A stretch of DNA of 64,000 nucleotides from Alistipes sp. (GCA_017474235.1 JAFVIB010000007.1:1-64000); one strand, 5' to 3'; counted from the stretch's first letter, positions 7,103 to 17,181 are shown. Notes: generated by a model not told the origin, from the letters alone. Translations and numbers: made by a program.

Positions 7103-10100
7103 ATGAAACACGTCTTACTATCGATTTCCGGAAGATTCGGAAAGATTCTGACTGGCGTACTGTGTGCGGTGGCTCTCCTCGCATCTGGTAATGTTGTTGC
7201 TCAGAACCGAACAGTTTCCGGTAAAGTTATCGACGCTGCAACAAAGGCTCCAATGCCAGGTGCAGCAGTTGTTGTTAAGGGTACATCGACCGGTACTGCA
7301 ACAGACGCAAACGGTCAGTACACTATCAGTGCTTCAGCTAACGATGTTCTGGAGTGCTCATTCTTCGGTTATACAGCAGTTGAGGTAGCTGTTGGCAACC
7401 GTTCAGTTATCGATTTTACACTTACAGAGTCTAGCCAGGCTGTAGATGAGGTAGTCGTAGTAGGTTACGGTACCCTGAAGAAGGCTCAGCTGGTAGGTGC
7501 CGTTGAGAACCTCGGTGGTGAGGAGCTCGAGGGTCGTTCAACTGCCAATGTATCTCGTTCACTCCAGGGTATGGTTCCAGGTTTGAACGTTATGCCTCGT
7601 GACGGTAAGCCTACACAGGGTGGTGAGATCTACATCCGTGGTAACTCACAGTCTGTATCAATGCGTGAGTCTACTTCATCAGGTACAGGTAAGACCATCA
7701 AGCTCGGTCAGGGTGGTTCTGCTCTCGTACTCATCGACGGTGTTGAGGGTGACCTTAACTCTGTTAACCCTGAGGATGTTGAGAATATCGCAGTTCTGAA
7801 GGACGCTGCATCTGCTTCAGTGTATGGTGCTCGTGGTGCTTACGGTGTAATCCTCGTAACTACTAAGACCCCAGCTAAGGACAAGGTTACCATTAATTAT
7901 AATGGCTCAGTATCTCTCAACACTCGTACTATCAAGTGGGAGGATCACCTCGTTACTGACGGTCTTCTTTGGTTGGATAACTTCGCTAACTACTTCCAGA
8001 ACGACTCTCGTACCCCAACTTCTACAGGTAAGCTTGCTTCTGCGGTAAACAACCGTTCAAACACTTACTCTCAGGCATACCACGAGGAGTTCCGCAAGCG
8101 TTCAACTGATCCTACATACGAGAACTATGGTAAGATCTATGGTAAGTTCGGTAACACTAACAACTACGCTTACTATGCATCTACTAACTGGATCGATATG
8201 TGGTATCGCGACATGAATGCTAGCCATGTACACAACCTCTCTGTAGCAGGTTCTTCTGAGAAGGTTAAGTACTCTATCTCAGGTCGTTACTACAATCAGG
8301 ATGGTATCTACGAGTTCGATAACGAGAAGTATAACGCTTACAACCTCCGTGCTAAGGGTGAGGTTAAGGTATTTAAGTGGCTCACATTGGGTAACAATAC
8401 CTCTATCTTCCACCAGAAGTATCACCAGCCAATGGTAACCGGTGGTTCACAGCCTATCCTTCGTCAGTTCGAGCACCGTGGTCAGCCTATCTACCCTGCT
8501 TACAATGAGGACGGCACTCTGACATTCTACGGTGCTGCTGTAATGTACGGCGCATTCTCAGGTGACACCTCTTATCAGGAGAATGTTAAGATGTACGCAT
8601 CTTCAACTACCTCTTTGGTAGCAGAGCCTATTAAGGATGTTCTCAAGATTTCTGCTGACTTCACTTACAAGGCAGACCGCAACACTCAGGTTCGTGTATC
8701 TCCAATTCAGACTGGTTACTCTGCTCCAGGTGGTGCTGAGAACTACAACAACTCTTCTTACAAGTCTGACTGGCGTTACAACACTGATTACCTCGCTGCT
8801 AATGCAGTCCTCACTTGGACTCCAAAACTCGGCAAGGGTCACGATCTGAACGTAATGGCAGGTTGGAACATCGAGTCTAAGAAGTATCGTCGTCTCTATC
8901 TCCAGCGTCTTGGTCTGATGGACCCAACTCGTCCTTCTTTCGAGTTGATGGACTCTCAGGAGTACTCTGTTGAGGATGACGGTTACGATCACAACCTCGT
9001 TGGTGTATTTGCCCGTGTAAACTACGCATTGTTTGGTCGTTACATCTTCGAGTTCGCAGGTCGTTATGACGGTGAGTCTCGCTTCCCTAGTCAGCAGCGT
9101 TGGGGATTCTTCCCTTCAGGCTCAATTGGTTGGCGTCTTGCTGACGAGCCTTGGATGGATTGGTCTGACGAGTGGCTCGACAACTTCAAGATTCGTGCAA
9201 ATGTTGGTTCACTTGGTAACTCAATGATCGACGACTATGCATTTATGGATCTTTGGGCAGTAGATAAGACATCTGAGATTATCAATGGTTCTAAGGTTCC
9301 TTATGTAACAACTAACGGTATGGTATCTAGCTCACTTACTTGGGAGACTATTACTACTTACGATGTTGGTTTGGATATGGACTTCCTCGGTAACCGTCTC
9401 TCATTCTCTGGTGACATTTACTGGAAATATACAACCGATATGCTTACAACAGGTCCTGACTATCCTGCAGTTCTCGGTGAGTCTTCTCCAATGATTAACT
9501 ACGGTCGTCTTAAGACTAAGGGTTGGGAGGCTGCTTTGACATGGCGTGATAGCTTCAAGGCTGGCGGTAAGGACTTCAACTACTCAGTACGCTTCTCTAT
9601 CTGGGATAGCCGCATGTGGATTGACAAGTTCTCTAACGAGTCTGGTAATATCTACAACTTCTATGAGGGTATGGAGCTTGGTGATGTATGGGGCTTCAAG
9701 ACCGACGGTTACTTCTTGACAAACGAGGAGGCTAACAACTGGGCTACAGACTCATTCCACAAGAACGGTTCTAACTTCCGTGCATTTGCCGGTGACCTTA
9801 AGTTCATCGATATCAACGGTGACGGTAAGATCGACACAGGTAAGGGTACTTTGGAGGATCACGGTGACCTCGCTATCATCGGTAACGAGCGTGCACGCTA
9901 CCACTTCGGTGTAAACCTCTCTGGTAACTGGAACGGTATTGGTCTGAGCATCTTCCTCCAGGGCGTTATGAAGCGTGACTGGTATCCTGATCAGGAGTCT
10001 GGTTTCTTCTGGGGTATGTACAACCGTCCTTACGGCTACCTGCCTAAGGTTCATGTTGAGGATCGCGTAGAGGTAGATTACAGCACTGAGAACTGGGTAG

Positions 10101-10480
10101 TAACTAACCCTGGTGCATACTACACTCGTGCCGTTGCATACGCATCTAACCGTAATGTTGGTCCTCTCGCATACGAGAACGACTACTATCTCCAGGATGT
10201 ATCTTATCTTCGTGTAAAGAACATTACACTCGACTATACATTCCCTACAAAGCTTACTCAGAAGGCTCATATCCAGAAGCTGAAGGTATTCTTCACAGCT
10301 GAGAATCCATTCACTTTCTCTAAGCTCTATAAGCATACTAAGATGTTTGACCCAGAGGTTATCGGCGCAGGTGATACCGACTTTAACGCAGGCGGTGCTA
10401 CAGGTTTGTCTGGTGCAGGTCAGGGTTACTCATATCCATTGCTTAAGACCTTCACATTCGGTTTGAACATCACTTTCTAA
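7103..10480 (+). CDS. SusC/RagA-family TonB-dependent outer-membrane transporter (no STN)
   Basis: 1125 aa. Signal peptide to about residue 33 (VVAQ), a carboxypeptidase-regulatory-like beta domain at about 36-112, the SusC signature DEVVVVGYG near 115, a plug domain to about 235, and a 22-strand-type barrel ending in aromatic F (GLNITF). Imports a bound ligand together with its SusD lid. It lacks the N-terminal STN signalling domain that the second SusC of this window carries, consistent with control by promoter inversion rather than by an ECF/anti-sigma pair. First gene of susC-susD-metallophosphoesterase. The ligand is unknown; the phosphoesterase suggests a phosphorylated compound. Confidence 0.93.
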   Translation: MKHVLLSISGRFGKILTGVLCAVALLASGNVVAQNRTVSGKVIDAATKAPMPGAAVVVKGTSTGTATDANGQYTISASANDVLECSFFGYTAVEVAVGNRSVIDFTLTESSQAVDEVVVVGYGTLKKAQLVGAVENLGGEELEGRSTANVSRSLQGMVPGLNVMPRDGKPTQGGEIYIRGNSQSVSMRESTSSGTGKTIKLGQGGSALVLIDGVEGDLNSVNPEDVENIAVLKDAASASVYGARGAYGVILVTTKTPAKDKVTINYNGSVSLNTRTIKWEDHLVTDGLLWLDNFANYFQNDSRTPTSTGKLASAVNNRSNTYSQAYHEEFRKRSTDPTYENYGKIYGKFGNTNNYAYYASTNWIDMWYRDMNASHVHNLSVAGSSEKVKYSISGRYYNQDGIYEFDNEKYNAYNLRAKGEVKVFKWLTLGNNTSIFHQKYHQPMVTGGSQPILRQFEHRGQPIYPAYNEDGTLTFYGAAVMYGAFSGDTSYQENVKMYASSTTSLVAEPIKDVLKISADFTYKADRNTQVRVSPIQTGYSAPGGAENYNNSSYKSDWRYNTDYLAANAVLTWTPKLGKGHDLNVMAGWNIESKKYRRLYLQRLGLMDPTRPSFELMDSQEYSVEDDGYDHNLVGVFARVNYALFGRYIFEFAGRYDGESRFPSQQRWGFFPSGSIGWRLADEPWMDWSDEWLDNFKIRANVGSLGNSMIDDYAFMDLWAVDKTSEIINGSKVPYVTTNGMVSSSLTWETITTYDVGLDMDFLGNRLSFSGDIYWKYTTDMLTTGPDYPAVLGESSPMINYGRLKTKGWEAALTWRDSFKAGGKDFNYSVRFSIWDSRMWIDKFSNESGNIYNFYEGMELGDVWGFKTDGYFLTNEEANNWATDSFHKNGSNFRAFAGDLKFIDINGDGKIDTGKGTLEDHGDLAIIGNERARYHFGVNLSGNWNGIGLSIFLQGVMKRDWYPDQESGFFWGMYNRPYGYLPKVHVEDRVEVDYSTENWVVTNPGAYYTRAVAYASNRNVGPLAYENDYYLQDVSYLRVKNITLDYTFPTKLTQKAHIQKLKVFFTAENPFTFSKLYKHTKMFDPEVIGAGDTDFNAGGATGLSGAGQGYSYPLLKTFTFGLNITF

Positions 10481-10492
10481 TGAATAATAGGT

Positions 10493-12379
10493 ATGAAAAA
10501 GAGAATATTTAATTTATTAGCTGTAGCAGCGATTGCCCTTTCGGGTGTATCTTGCGAGAAGTTCCTCACAGTGGAGCCTATCGACAAGATGTCAGCTGAT
10601 ACATATTTCCAGAATGAGCTTGAGCTCGAGCTCTTCGCAAATGGTATGATTAATTCATACCTGCCAACCGCAGATGGTCTTGGTTACAGCGATAAGTACA
10701 GTGATCTTACTTGTACAAAGACCTCTACTGATTACAACCGTCCAGGTATTTGGAATGCACAGAAGCAGGGTAGCTGGGATGTAGGTAACTGGCGTAACAT
10801 CCGCCGTGCAAACATCTTCCTCGCAGGTATCGACCGCGCTGAGGGTAATGTTTCTGAGGCTATTCTTAACCACTACAGAGGTGTTGCTCGTCTGTGGCGT
10901 GCATACTTCTACTTCGCAAAGGTTCAGACATTCGGTGATGTGCCTTGGTTTGACCACGCACTCGATGTTGAGGACGAGGCTCTCTACGCAGGTCGTGACG
11001 ACCGTGAGTTCGTAATGAGCAAGGTTCTCGAGGATCTTAACTTTGCTTGCCAGTACCTCTCTACTGATAGCAAGTTCAGCGCAGTTGTTAATAAGTGGGT
11101 TGCTCTTGCATTCAAGTCTCGCGTATGTCTCTATGAGGGTACATTCCGTAAGTATCACGCTGTAAACCCATCTACTCAGGTAGCTTGGAACAACCAGTAT
11201 GGTACTGCTAACGACTTCCTCACTGAGTGCGTTAACGCATCTGAGGAGCTTATTAAGAATGGTGGTTTCTCTCTTGATACAGACTACTATCACCTCTTCC
11301 ACGACACTAACCTCGCAGGCAACTCTGAGGCTATTTGGTGGTCAGACTATGACAGTGGTGAGATGAACCGTATGCACGAGCTTACATGGGTTGTAAACTC
11401 TGGTACTTATGACCAGCAGTCATCTCCAACCAAGATTCTGATGAACCACTACCTTCAGGCTGACGGTACTCCTGTAACACACGGTGGTAAGGTTGGTTAC
11501 CTCAAGGAGTTTGAGAACCGTGACAAGCGTCTCTATGCAACTGTTCACCACGATGGTTATACTTATACAACCACTGCAGGTCAGAGCGTTCTTAAGCAGA
11601 TTAAGACTGGTAACGCATACAACGGTTATCACTACACTAAGTTCTCAATCGAGAACGAGGAGAACTTCTCTAAGGGTAAGAACGATAACGACTATCCAAT
11701 CCTCCGACTCGGTGAGGTTCTGTTGAACCTTGCAGAGGCTAAGGCTGAGCTCAACAATGGCTCACTCTCTGAGGCTGATTGGAATGCAACTATCGGTGCT
11801 CTCCGTGAGCGTGCAGGCGTTAAGAATATCTACCCAGGTTCTGCTGGCTACAAGTCAGACTGGACTAAGGCTTACTATGGTAACCTTTCTGATGTTCTTA
11901 CTGAGATTCGTCGTGAGCGTGCTGTAGAGCTCGTAGTTGAGGGTCTCCGTGTAAACGACCTCTATCGTTGGAAGCTCGGTCACCTCATCGTTGACCGTGG
12001 TACTAACAACCAGGGTTGGTTGGGTATCTATGTAAACAAGGCTCAGGCTGCAGTTGACAAGGCTGGTGCTGAGGCTCACGCTAAGGCTTACGCTGCAGCT
12101 GAGGATAAGGCAGCTTATGTAGCAGCTAACGGTGAGAAGGTATTCACAATCAACGGTTACTTCTATTCATTCAAGGGCGCTCCAGGTGCTGACCTTGGTT
12201 ACGATGTTACAGGTAAGACTTCTAACCAGAACCACTCTTTCTCTGAGGGTGATCACGGTTTCCTTACTTACAACTACAAACTTGAGTGGAACGATAGAAT
12301 GTATGTTCGCCCAATTCCACAGGCTGCTCTCAATGTAAACCCAGAGTTGAAGCAGAATGTTCTTTGGGAGGGTATCTAA
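10493..12379 (+). CDS. SusD/RagB-family surface lipoprotein
   Basis: 628 aa, 12 nt after susC. Lipobox at C21 (SGVSCEKFL) followed by the SusD N-terminal pattern (TVEPIDKMSADTYFQNELE), TPR-like helices (LWRAYFYFAKVQTFGDVPW) and the conserved C-terminal block (EIRRERAVELVVEGLRVNDLYRW). It forms the ligand-binding lid on the SusC transporter at the cell surface. An Ala-rich helical insert (about 518-560, QAAVDKAGAEAHAKAYAAAE) is unusual for the family. Same operon and switch as susC. Confidence 0.93.
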   Translation: MKKRIFNLLAVAAIALSGVSCEKFLTVEPIDKMSADTYFQNELELELFANGMINSYLPTADGLGYSDKYSDLTCTKTSTDYNRPGIWNAQKQGSWDVGNWRNIRRANIFLAGIDRAEGNVSEAILNHYRGVARLWRAYFYFAKVQTFGDVPWFDHALDVEDEALYAGRDDREFVMSKVLEDLNFACQYLSTDSKFSAVVNKWVALAFKSRVCLYEGTFRKYHAVNPSTQVAWNNQYGTANDFLTECVNASEELIKNGGFSLDTDYYHLFHDTNLAGNSEAIWWSDYDSGEMNRMHELTWVVNSGTYDQQSSPTKILMNHYLQADGTPVTHGGKVGYLKEFENRDKRLYATVHHDGYTYTTTAGQSVLKQIKTGNAYNGYHYTKFSIENEENFSKGKNDNDYPILRLGEVLLNLAEAKAELNNGSLSEADWNATIGALRERAGVKNIYPGSAGYKSDWTKAYYGNLSDVLTEIRRERAVELVVEGLRVNDLYRWKLGHLIVDRGTNNQGWLGIYVNKAQAAVDKAGAEAHAKAYAAAEDKAAYVAANGEKVFTINGYFYSFKGAPGADLGYDVTGKTSNQNHSFSEGDHGFLTYNYKLEWNDRMYVRPIPQAALNVNPELKQNVLWEGI

Positions 12380-12397
12380 TAACCAAAACCTACAACG

Positions 12398-14143
12398 ATG
12401 TTAGGTAAACTAAAATTCTTTCTTTTAACAGCAACCCTGCTCTGCGGGGTTGCTTGTTCTCCGAAGAGTCCTGAGAATGGTGAAAACGGCGGAGGTCAGC
12501 AGCCTGATCCTCCAACCGTTACCGAAATTAACGGTACAACCATTAAAGAGGGTAATAATATCTTTGGTCTGATTACAGATTCATCTACAGGCAAAGGTAT
12601 TGCCGGAGTACCGGTTACAGATGGTGCTACATTTGTTGTAACCGATGCAAATGGTGTATATCAGATGGCTGCTACCCGTTGGGCAAAGCGCGTTTGGTTT
12701 ACTATTCCTGCCGAGTATGAGGTGCCGGTTGATCCAAACAATGGTCGCCCACTCTTCTACGCTACGGAGGACATTGTTCGTTCTTCACAGAACCGCAATG
12801 ACTGGGTGCTTACTCCCCTTGCAAAGGCTGAGGATGAGTTTACCATCATAGCCATTGGCGACCCTCAGTGTGAGGTAGCTGCAGAGGCAGAGCGTTTCAG
12901 ATCTGAGACACTCGTAGATATTAGTACTACTGTTGGTCAGGCTCAGTCTTCTGAGAACCGTTACCACAATGCCTATGCACTCACCTTGGGTGATATCACT
13001 TTTGATAACACTCCACTGTGGCCAACTATGGCAAAGCTCTGCTCAAGCATTACTCTGTCAAACGGCAATAAGGTTCCGGTATTTAACTGTATTGGTAACC
13101 ACGACCATGATGCATCTCGTCAGGATGATGCTACTGCGACTGAACTCTATATAGAGAATGTTGGTCCAACCGACTACTCATTCAACCGCGGTAAGGTACA
13201 CTTTGTTGTTATGGACAACATCGTTTGTACAACATCTTCCGGCAGCACTTGGAGCTACAACGCAGGTTTCTCATCACAGCAGTACAAGTGGCTCAAGCAG
13301 GATTTGGACCTTGTACAGAATAAGGAGGAGAAGATGGTTATCCTCTCTTGCCATATTCCATTCCGCGGTGGTAGCACAAGTGGTGGCTCGCAGGTTAATA
13401 AGGACAAGTATTATGCAGAGGTACTTCAGCTTCTGACTCAGTTTAAGGAGGCTCACATCTTTATCGGTCATACACACTATCCACAGAACTATGTACACAA
13501 TTCGTACAAGGCAAAGGGTGGTGCTGGTATCTATGAGCATATCCACGGCGCAGCTTGTGGCGGCTGGTGGACCTCAAATATCGGTGTAGATGGCTCTCCT
13601 AACGGCTTTAGTATCTATGAGGTTAAGGGCGCGACACTGCATAACTGGGTTGCAAAGGGTACTAATATGAATATGAGTACTCAGATGCGTGTCTATAATG
13701 GCAACGACAGCTATAGCGGTACTAAGGGCTATGTTTATACTTGGCCCGAGGGAGGTACAGGCGGTTCAAAGAATATTGTTACAGCAGGTCGCAGCTACTT
13801 GAAGGACTGCGTAATTGCTACAATATGGAACGACGACCTCTATGGTAACTGGGCTGTTGATTTGGTTGTTGATGGCAAGAGCTATCCAATGAAGCGTATC
13901 ACAGACAATGTTGCAGATATGTGTGCATGTGCATTCTTCTTCAATGAGAAGGGTAAGAACACAACATCTTGGAACAAGGCTCTGATGCACTATTGGTATG
14001 TATCTGTTCCTTCACTCTTCCCTGGAAAGACCCCATCAGATCTTTCAGGTTGGGAGGTTCGTGCGACACATACAATCAAGACAAGTGGAGAGAAAAATGT
14101 CTATTCTGAGACATCATTCACTTCAAGCCACGCAGGTTTCTAA
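12398..14143 (+). CDS. three-domain calcineurin-like phosphoesterase lipoprotein
   Basis: 581 aa, third gene of the phase-variable operon. Lipobox C20 (CGVACSPKS), then a Gly/Pro-rich linker. A beta-sandwich MetallophosN-type domain spans about 48-140. The catalytic metallophosphoesterase domain follows with GDPQ (154-157; the usual GDxH has Gln here), GDITFD (198-203), GNHDHD (233-238), CHIPF (H319) and GHTH (357-360). A MetallophosC-like domain runs from about 400 to the end. Dinuclear-metal enzymes of this type cleave phosphomono- or diesters; substrate is not predictable. Expected on the outer membrane, processing the ligand of the adjacent SusCD. Confidence 0.88.
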   Translation: MLGKLKFFLLTATLLCGVACSPKSPENGENGGGQQPDPPTVTEINGTTIKEGNNIFGLITDSSTGKGIAGVPVTDGATFVVTDANGVYQMAATRWAKRVWFTIPAEYEVPVDPNNGRPLFYATEDIVRSSQNRNDWVLTPLAKAEDEFTIIAIGDPQCEVAAEAERFRSETLVDISTTVGQAQSSENRYHNAYALTLGDITFDNTPLWPTMAKLCSSITLSNGNKVPVFNCIGNHDHDASRQDDATATELYIENVGPTDYSFNRGKVHFVVMDNIVCTTSSGSTWSYNAGFSSQQYKWLKQDLDLVQNKEEKMVILSCHIPFRGGSTSGGSQVNKDKYYAEVLQLLTQFKEAHIFIGHTHYPQNYVHNSYKAKGGAGIYEHIHGAACGGWWTSNIGVDGSPNGFSIYEVKGATLHNWVAKGTNMNMSTQMRVYNGNDSYSGTKGYVYTWPEGGTGGSKNIVTAGRSYLKDCVIATIWNDDLYGNWAVDLVVDGKSYPMKRITDNVADMCACAFFFNEKGKNTTSWNKALMHYWYVSVPSLFPGKTPSDLSGWEVRATHTIKTSGEKNVYSETSFTSSHAGF

Positions 14144-14164
14144 CAGAACCTAAATATCAGACAG

Positions 14165-14206
14165 AGAGGCTGTCCAACAATTTTGTTGCGACAGCCTCTT
14201 CTTTTA
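14165..14206 (+). terminator. terminator of the SusCD-phosphoesterase operon
   Basis: AGAGGCTGTC (14165-14174) pairs with GACAGCCTCT (14190-14199), extended inside by CAACA/TGTTG, followed by TTCTTTT. It follows the stop codon by about 20 nt. Confidence 0.75.
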
Positions 14207-14274
14207 GATGTTGTATAACAAGTGGGATTTTGTTGCGACAGCCTCTCCTTTTAGAAGTTGTATAACAAGAGGGA
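14181..14274. repeat. exact-boundary 47-bp tandem duplication
   Basis: 14181-14227 and 14228-14274 are adjacent direct copies of 47 bp with four differences. Each contains the right half of the operon terminator and the arm GTTGTATAACAAG-GGGATTT of the folded repeat that follows. Looks like a recent local duplication. Confidence 0.75.
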
Positions 14275-14370
14275 TTTCAAGGCTTGCGAAGCCCGAAAAA
14301 GCGGAGTTTACTCGGCGTAAATGAGCATTTTGAGGGCGAGTATAACGCGGAAATCACCTTGTTAGACAAC
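14257..14370 (+). repeat. folded intergenic repeat, family R3, copy 1
   Basis: About 114 nt closed by a 20-bp imperfect stem: arm 14257-14278 pairs with 14350-14370. The core begins CAAGGCTTGCGA and ends AGTATAACGCGG, with AAAGCGGAGTTTACT between; TACTCG pairs with CGAGTA. The same core marks occur at 25103-25217 with a different stem. The right arm contains the stop codon of the minus-strand gene at 14362. Family name is mine; not recognised. Confidence 0.6.
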
Positions 14371-14880
14371 TTCTTTTTTTATGCTCTCTATAACCTCCTC
14401 TACACTCCTACCACGCATAAATTGGCGGATAATATCTATCGACAGCTTCAACTCGCGCCTAAGATGTGGTGCGCGGGCGACTTTTTGCTTCGCCTTGCAC
14501 TTCTCGAGTACAAAATCATACAAATCCTTATCATAGTAGCCATTTGCACGGGAGTACTCTAAGTGCCAATTCATCAATCGTTTGGCTAAACGGTCAAGAG
14601 TGAGATTTTGTCCCTCGACAGCAATGGCGAAGGCTCTGAGCTTCTCGCCCTGCTCCCTTCGTCGTGCAACGATGCTCTCCTCCCGCAACTTCGCGCTATC
14701 TACAACCTCAACGCTACCTGTTTGCGGTTTGTCCTCCTGTTTTCTGAGCCGCATAACTGCATAGAGAGCAAGTAGCACAACAATATAGAGAGCCACGGCA
14801 ATCCACCCCAACCCAAAATAGATAAATAGTGCCACTGTAAGCAGCAGTACAAAGATTTGCAAGTTCTGTTGTCGTTTCAT
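14362..14880 (-). CDS. hypothetical membrane-anchored protein
   Basis: 172 aa, not recognised. Two adjacent hydrophobic segments (about 8-23 and 25-43) form an N-terminal hairpin anchor, followed by a basic, charged helical cytoplasmic part. This contains a conserved-looking block (NWHLEYSRANGYYDKDLYDFVLEKC). It is a lone gene, convergent with the phosphoesterase operon and divergent from the sulfate permease. Its last codons and stop lie in the arm of the R3 repeat. No function can be assigned. Confidence 0.65.
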   Translation of the reverse strand: MKRQQNLQIFVLLLTVALFIYFGLGWIAVALYIVVLLALYAVMRLRKQEDKPQTGSVEVVDSAKLREESIVARRREQGEKLRAFAIAVEGQNLTLDRLAKRLMNWHLEYSRANGYYDKDLYDFVLEKCKAKQKVARAPHLRRELKLSIDIIRQFMRGRSVEEVIESIKKEVV

Positions 14881-14884
14881 ATAA

Positions 14885-14892
14885 CAAAGATA
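14885..14892 (-). promoter_or_regulatory. -7 element immediately upstream of the 14880 start
   Basis: CAAAGATA (minus strand TATCTTTG) ends 4 nt before the ATG at 14880, so transcription would start at or inside the first codons. Either the mRNA is leaderless or the match is fortuitous; no other in-frame ATG lies before the membrane segments end. Confidence 0.3.
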
Positions 14893-15049
14893 ATACTTTT
14901 TTCCTATTCTAAAACTCGCATCGATTTTTTGTAGAATATTTCAAAAGATTGTAATGATAGTTCAAAGGGCTCTTAATGGCTATTTCGGCGCATATTTCGC
15001 ACACTACTTTCGTTAATTTGCAAAGGTTAGTGTGTTTGATTTGTGGCAA

Positions 15050-16579
15050 ATGAGTAGCAGTATTATTATTGTAATCGTGACACTTGTGCTGATGGTCTTT
15101 ATGCTTGTAAAGGACCTTTTTCGTCCGGGAGTTATACTATTCTCGGTCGTAGTACTCTTTTTGGCAACAGGCATACTTACAGCCGAGCAGGCATTAGCAG
15201 GCTTCTCTAACCGCGGAATGATTACCGTAGCACTGCTATTTCTTGTCAGCGAGGGTATTCGTCGCAGTGAGTGTCTGACGCCGATAATGAGACGGCTCTT
15301 CCCGAAGAAGGGTTGCTCAATTCAAAAGGGTTATAGCACAATCCTTACTACTGTTGCCTCTATATCGGCATTTCTGAACAACACGCCTATTGTTGTAATC
15401 TTTATCCCCCATATCAAGGCGTGGTGCAGACGCGTAGGGCTACCAATAAAGAAGTTTCTTATTCCGCTCTCTTATGCTGCGATACTTGGCGGTATGTGTA
15501 CCCTTATAGGCACATCTACAAACCTTGTTGTCCACGGACTGATGATAGATGCCGGACTTTCAGGCTTTTCGATGTTCGAGTTAGGCAAGGTTGGAGTGAT
15601 TATTACAGTGGTAGGGCTGTTATACATCATATTTTTTGGTGCAAAGCGACTCCCTGACGATAATGCAGTAGGGCGACAGAACGACCGAAAGCATATTGTC
15701 GAGGTGGTCTTAGCGGCACGCTTCCCGGGAACGGGTTGCACGATGGAGCAGTTTGACTTCTACAAGCACTATGGAGCCAATATTGTTGCTATTCGTCGTG
15801 ATGGCGAAGAACTTGATAGTTTTGATGAATATCGTTACAAAGAGAACGACACTCTTATACTCTCGACAGAGAGCAACTTTGTAGATACTTGGGGCGACTC
15901 GCGCGTATTCCTCATTATCACAAACGGCACAGAACACTCTCACCCGTCTCCACGCTGGAAGCAGATTGTATCGCTATTGCTACTACTTATTATGGTTGTC
16001 GGCTCAACAGTCTGCGACACACCTGCCGTAAAGAGTCTCTTCGGAGATATAGAGCCCGATATGCTCTTTTGGGCAGCCATCGTAACGACGATTATGGCAC
16101 TATGTAACATCTTCCCGGCAAAGAGCTATACAAAATTCATCTCTTGGGATATACTTATCACCATAGCCTCTGCCCTTGCCATAAGTCGCGCGATGACACT
16201 CTCCGGAGTTGCCGATTGGATAGCTTCAGGACTGCTATCTGTCTGCTCACAAACTTCGCCACTTGTGGTCTTGGCAGCACTCTACATAACTACAAATATT
16301 ATCACAGAGCTAATTACAAATAATGCCGCCGCAGCCTTCGCCTTTCCTATTGCCCTCTCACTATCCTCGCAGTTAGGTATAAGCCCGATGCCATTCTGTG
16401 TTGCGATATGTATAGCCGCCTCGGCGAGCTTCTGCTCCCCTATCGGCTATCAGACCAATATGATTGTGCAGGGTCTTGGCGGCTATCGTTTCAGTGACTT
16501 TATCCGCATAGGACTACCTCTGAGCATTATAACATTTATAGTTTCAATGATTTTTATACCTATTTTTTGGAGTTTCTGA
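15050..16579 (+). CDS. SLC13/DASS-type permease with TrkA-C domain, probable sulfate importer
   Basis: 509 aa from ATG 15050 (an in-frame GTG at 15032 is less likely). About 11-12 membrane segments in two halves. Family marks are the LNNTPIVV and GTSTNLVVHG motifs in the first half and TNNAAAAFAFP and GYQTNMIVQG in the second. A cytoplasmic TrkA-C/RCK-C-like domain sits between the halves (about 225-290). SLC13/DASS proteins carry dicarboxylates or sulfate, and the TrkA-C form is typical of the sulfate-type. It is the first gene of a tight operon with cysC, cysD and cysN, which supports sulfate as substrate. A near-match to a -7 element lies upstream (TTAATTTG near 15014) but is not convincing. 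Confidence 0.85.
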   Translation: MSSSIIIVIVTLVLMVFMLVKDLFRPGVILFSVVVLFLATGILTAEQALAGFSNRGMITVALLFLVSEGIRRSECLTPIMRRLFPKKGCSIQKGYSTILTTVASISAFLNNTPIVVIFIPHIKAWCRRVGLPIKKFLIPLSYAAILGGMCTLIGTSTNLVVHGLMIDAGLSGFSMFELGKVGVIITVVGLLYIIFFGAKRLPDDNAVGRQNDRKHIVEVVLAARFPGTGCTMEQFDFYKHYGANIVAIRRDGEELDSFDEYRYKENDTLILSTESNFVDTWGDSRVFLIITNGTEHSHPSPRWKQIVSLLLLLIMVVGSTVCDTPAVKSLFGDIEPDMLFWAAIVTTIMALCNIFPAKSYTKFISWDILITIASALAISRAMTLSGVADWIASGLLSVCSQTSPLVVLAALYITTNIITELITNNAAAAFAFPIALSLSSQLGISPMPFCVAICIAASASFCSPIGYQTNMIVQGLGGYRFSDFIRIGLPLSIITFIVSMIFIPIFWSF

Positions 16580-16581
16580 CT

Positions 16582-17181
16582 ATGAAGAACATCTACCCTA
16601 CTTTTCACACAATCCAAAGCCGTAGCGATAAGGAGCAACAGCTGCGACAACGAGGAGTAACACTTTGGTTTACAGGGCTCTCCGGTTCGGGAAAGAGTAC
16701 CATTGCGGCGGCTGTTGAGCGTCATCTTGCAGATAGCGGATACTACTGTTGCATAGTCGATGGCGACAATCTCCGCCACGGCATAAACTCCGACCTCGGT
16801 TTCTCTGCTGCCGAGCGGGAGGAGAATATCCGCCGCACTGCCGAGATATGCCGACTGATGACACAGAACGGCATTATAGCTATCGCCTCTCTTGTCTCGC
16901 CAACAGAGCAGATGCGAGAACTTGCACGAACTATTATCGGCAGCAGCGATTTTATCGAGATATACATCTCTACGCCACTTGCAGAGTGCGAGGCTCGAGA
17001 TGTCAAAGGTCTCTATGCTGCCGCACGACGGGGCGAGATAACTGACTTTACAGGCATATCTGCACCATTTGAACCACCTATGCACCCCGATATTACAATA
17101 GATACCACCGGCACAACAGCAGTTAGCTGTGCCGAGCAGATTATTCAGACCATAAAATCGAGAATTGAGTATGAACTATAG
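16582..17181 (+). CDS. cysC: adenylylsulfate kinase
   Basis: Phosphorylates APS to PAPS with ATP. 199 aa from ATG 16582, 2 nt after the permease stop; an upstream in-frame TTG at 16567 overlaps the permease and is not chosen. P-loop GLSGSGKST at 32-40, followed by the APS-kinase pattern [16 protein letters not shown] and the lid region [17 protein letters not shown]. Full-length, stand-alone enzyme, not fused to CysN. Overlaps cysD by 11 nt, so translation is coupled. Confidence 0.95.
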   Translation: MKNIYPTFHTIQSRSDKEQQLRQRGVTLWFTGLSGSGKSTIAAAVERHLADSGYYCCIVDGDNLRHGINSDLGFSAAEREENIRRTAEICRLMTQNGIIAIASLVSPTEQMRELARTIIGSSDFIEIYISTPLAECEARDVKGLYAAARRGEITDFTGISAPFEPPMHPDITIDTTGTTAVSCAEQIIQTIKSRIEYEL

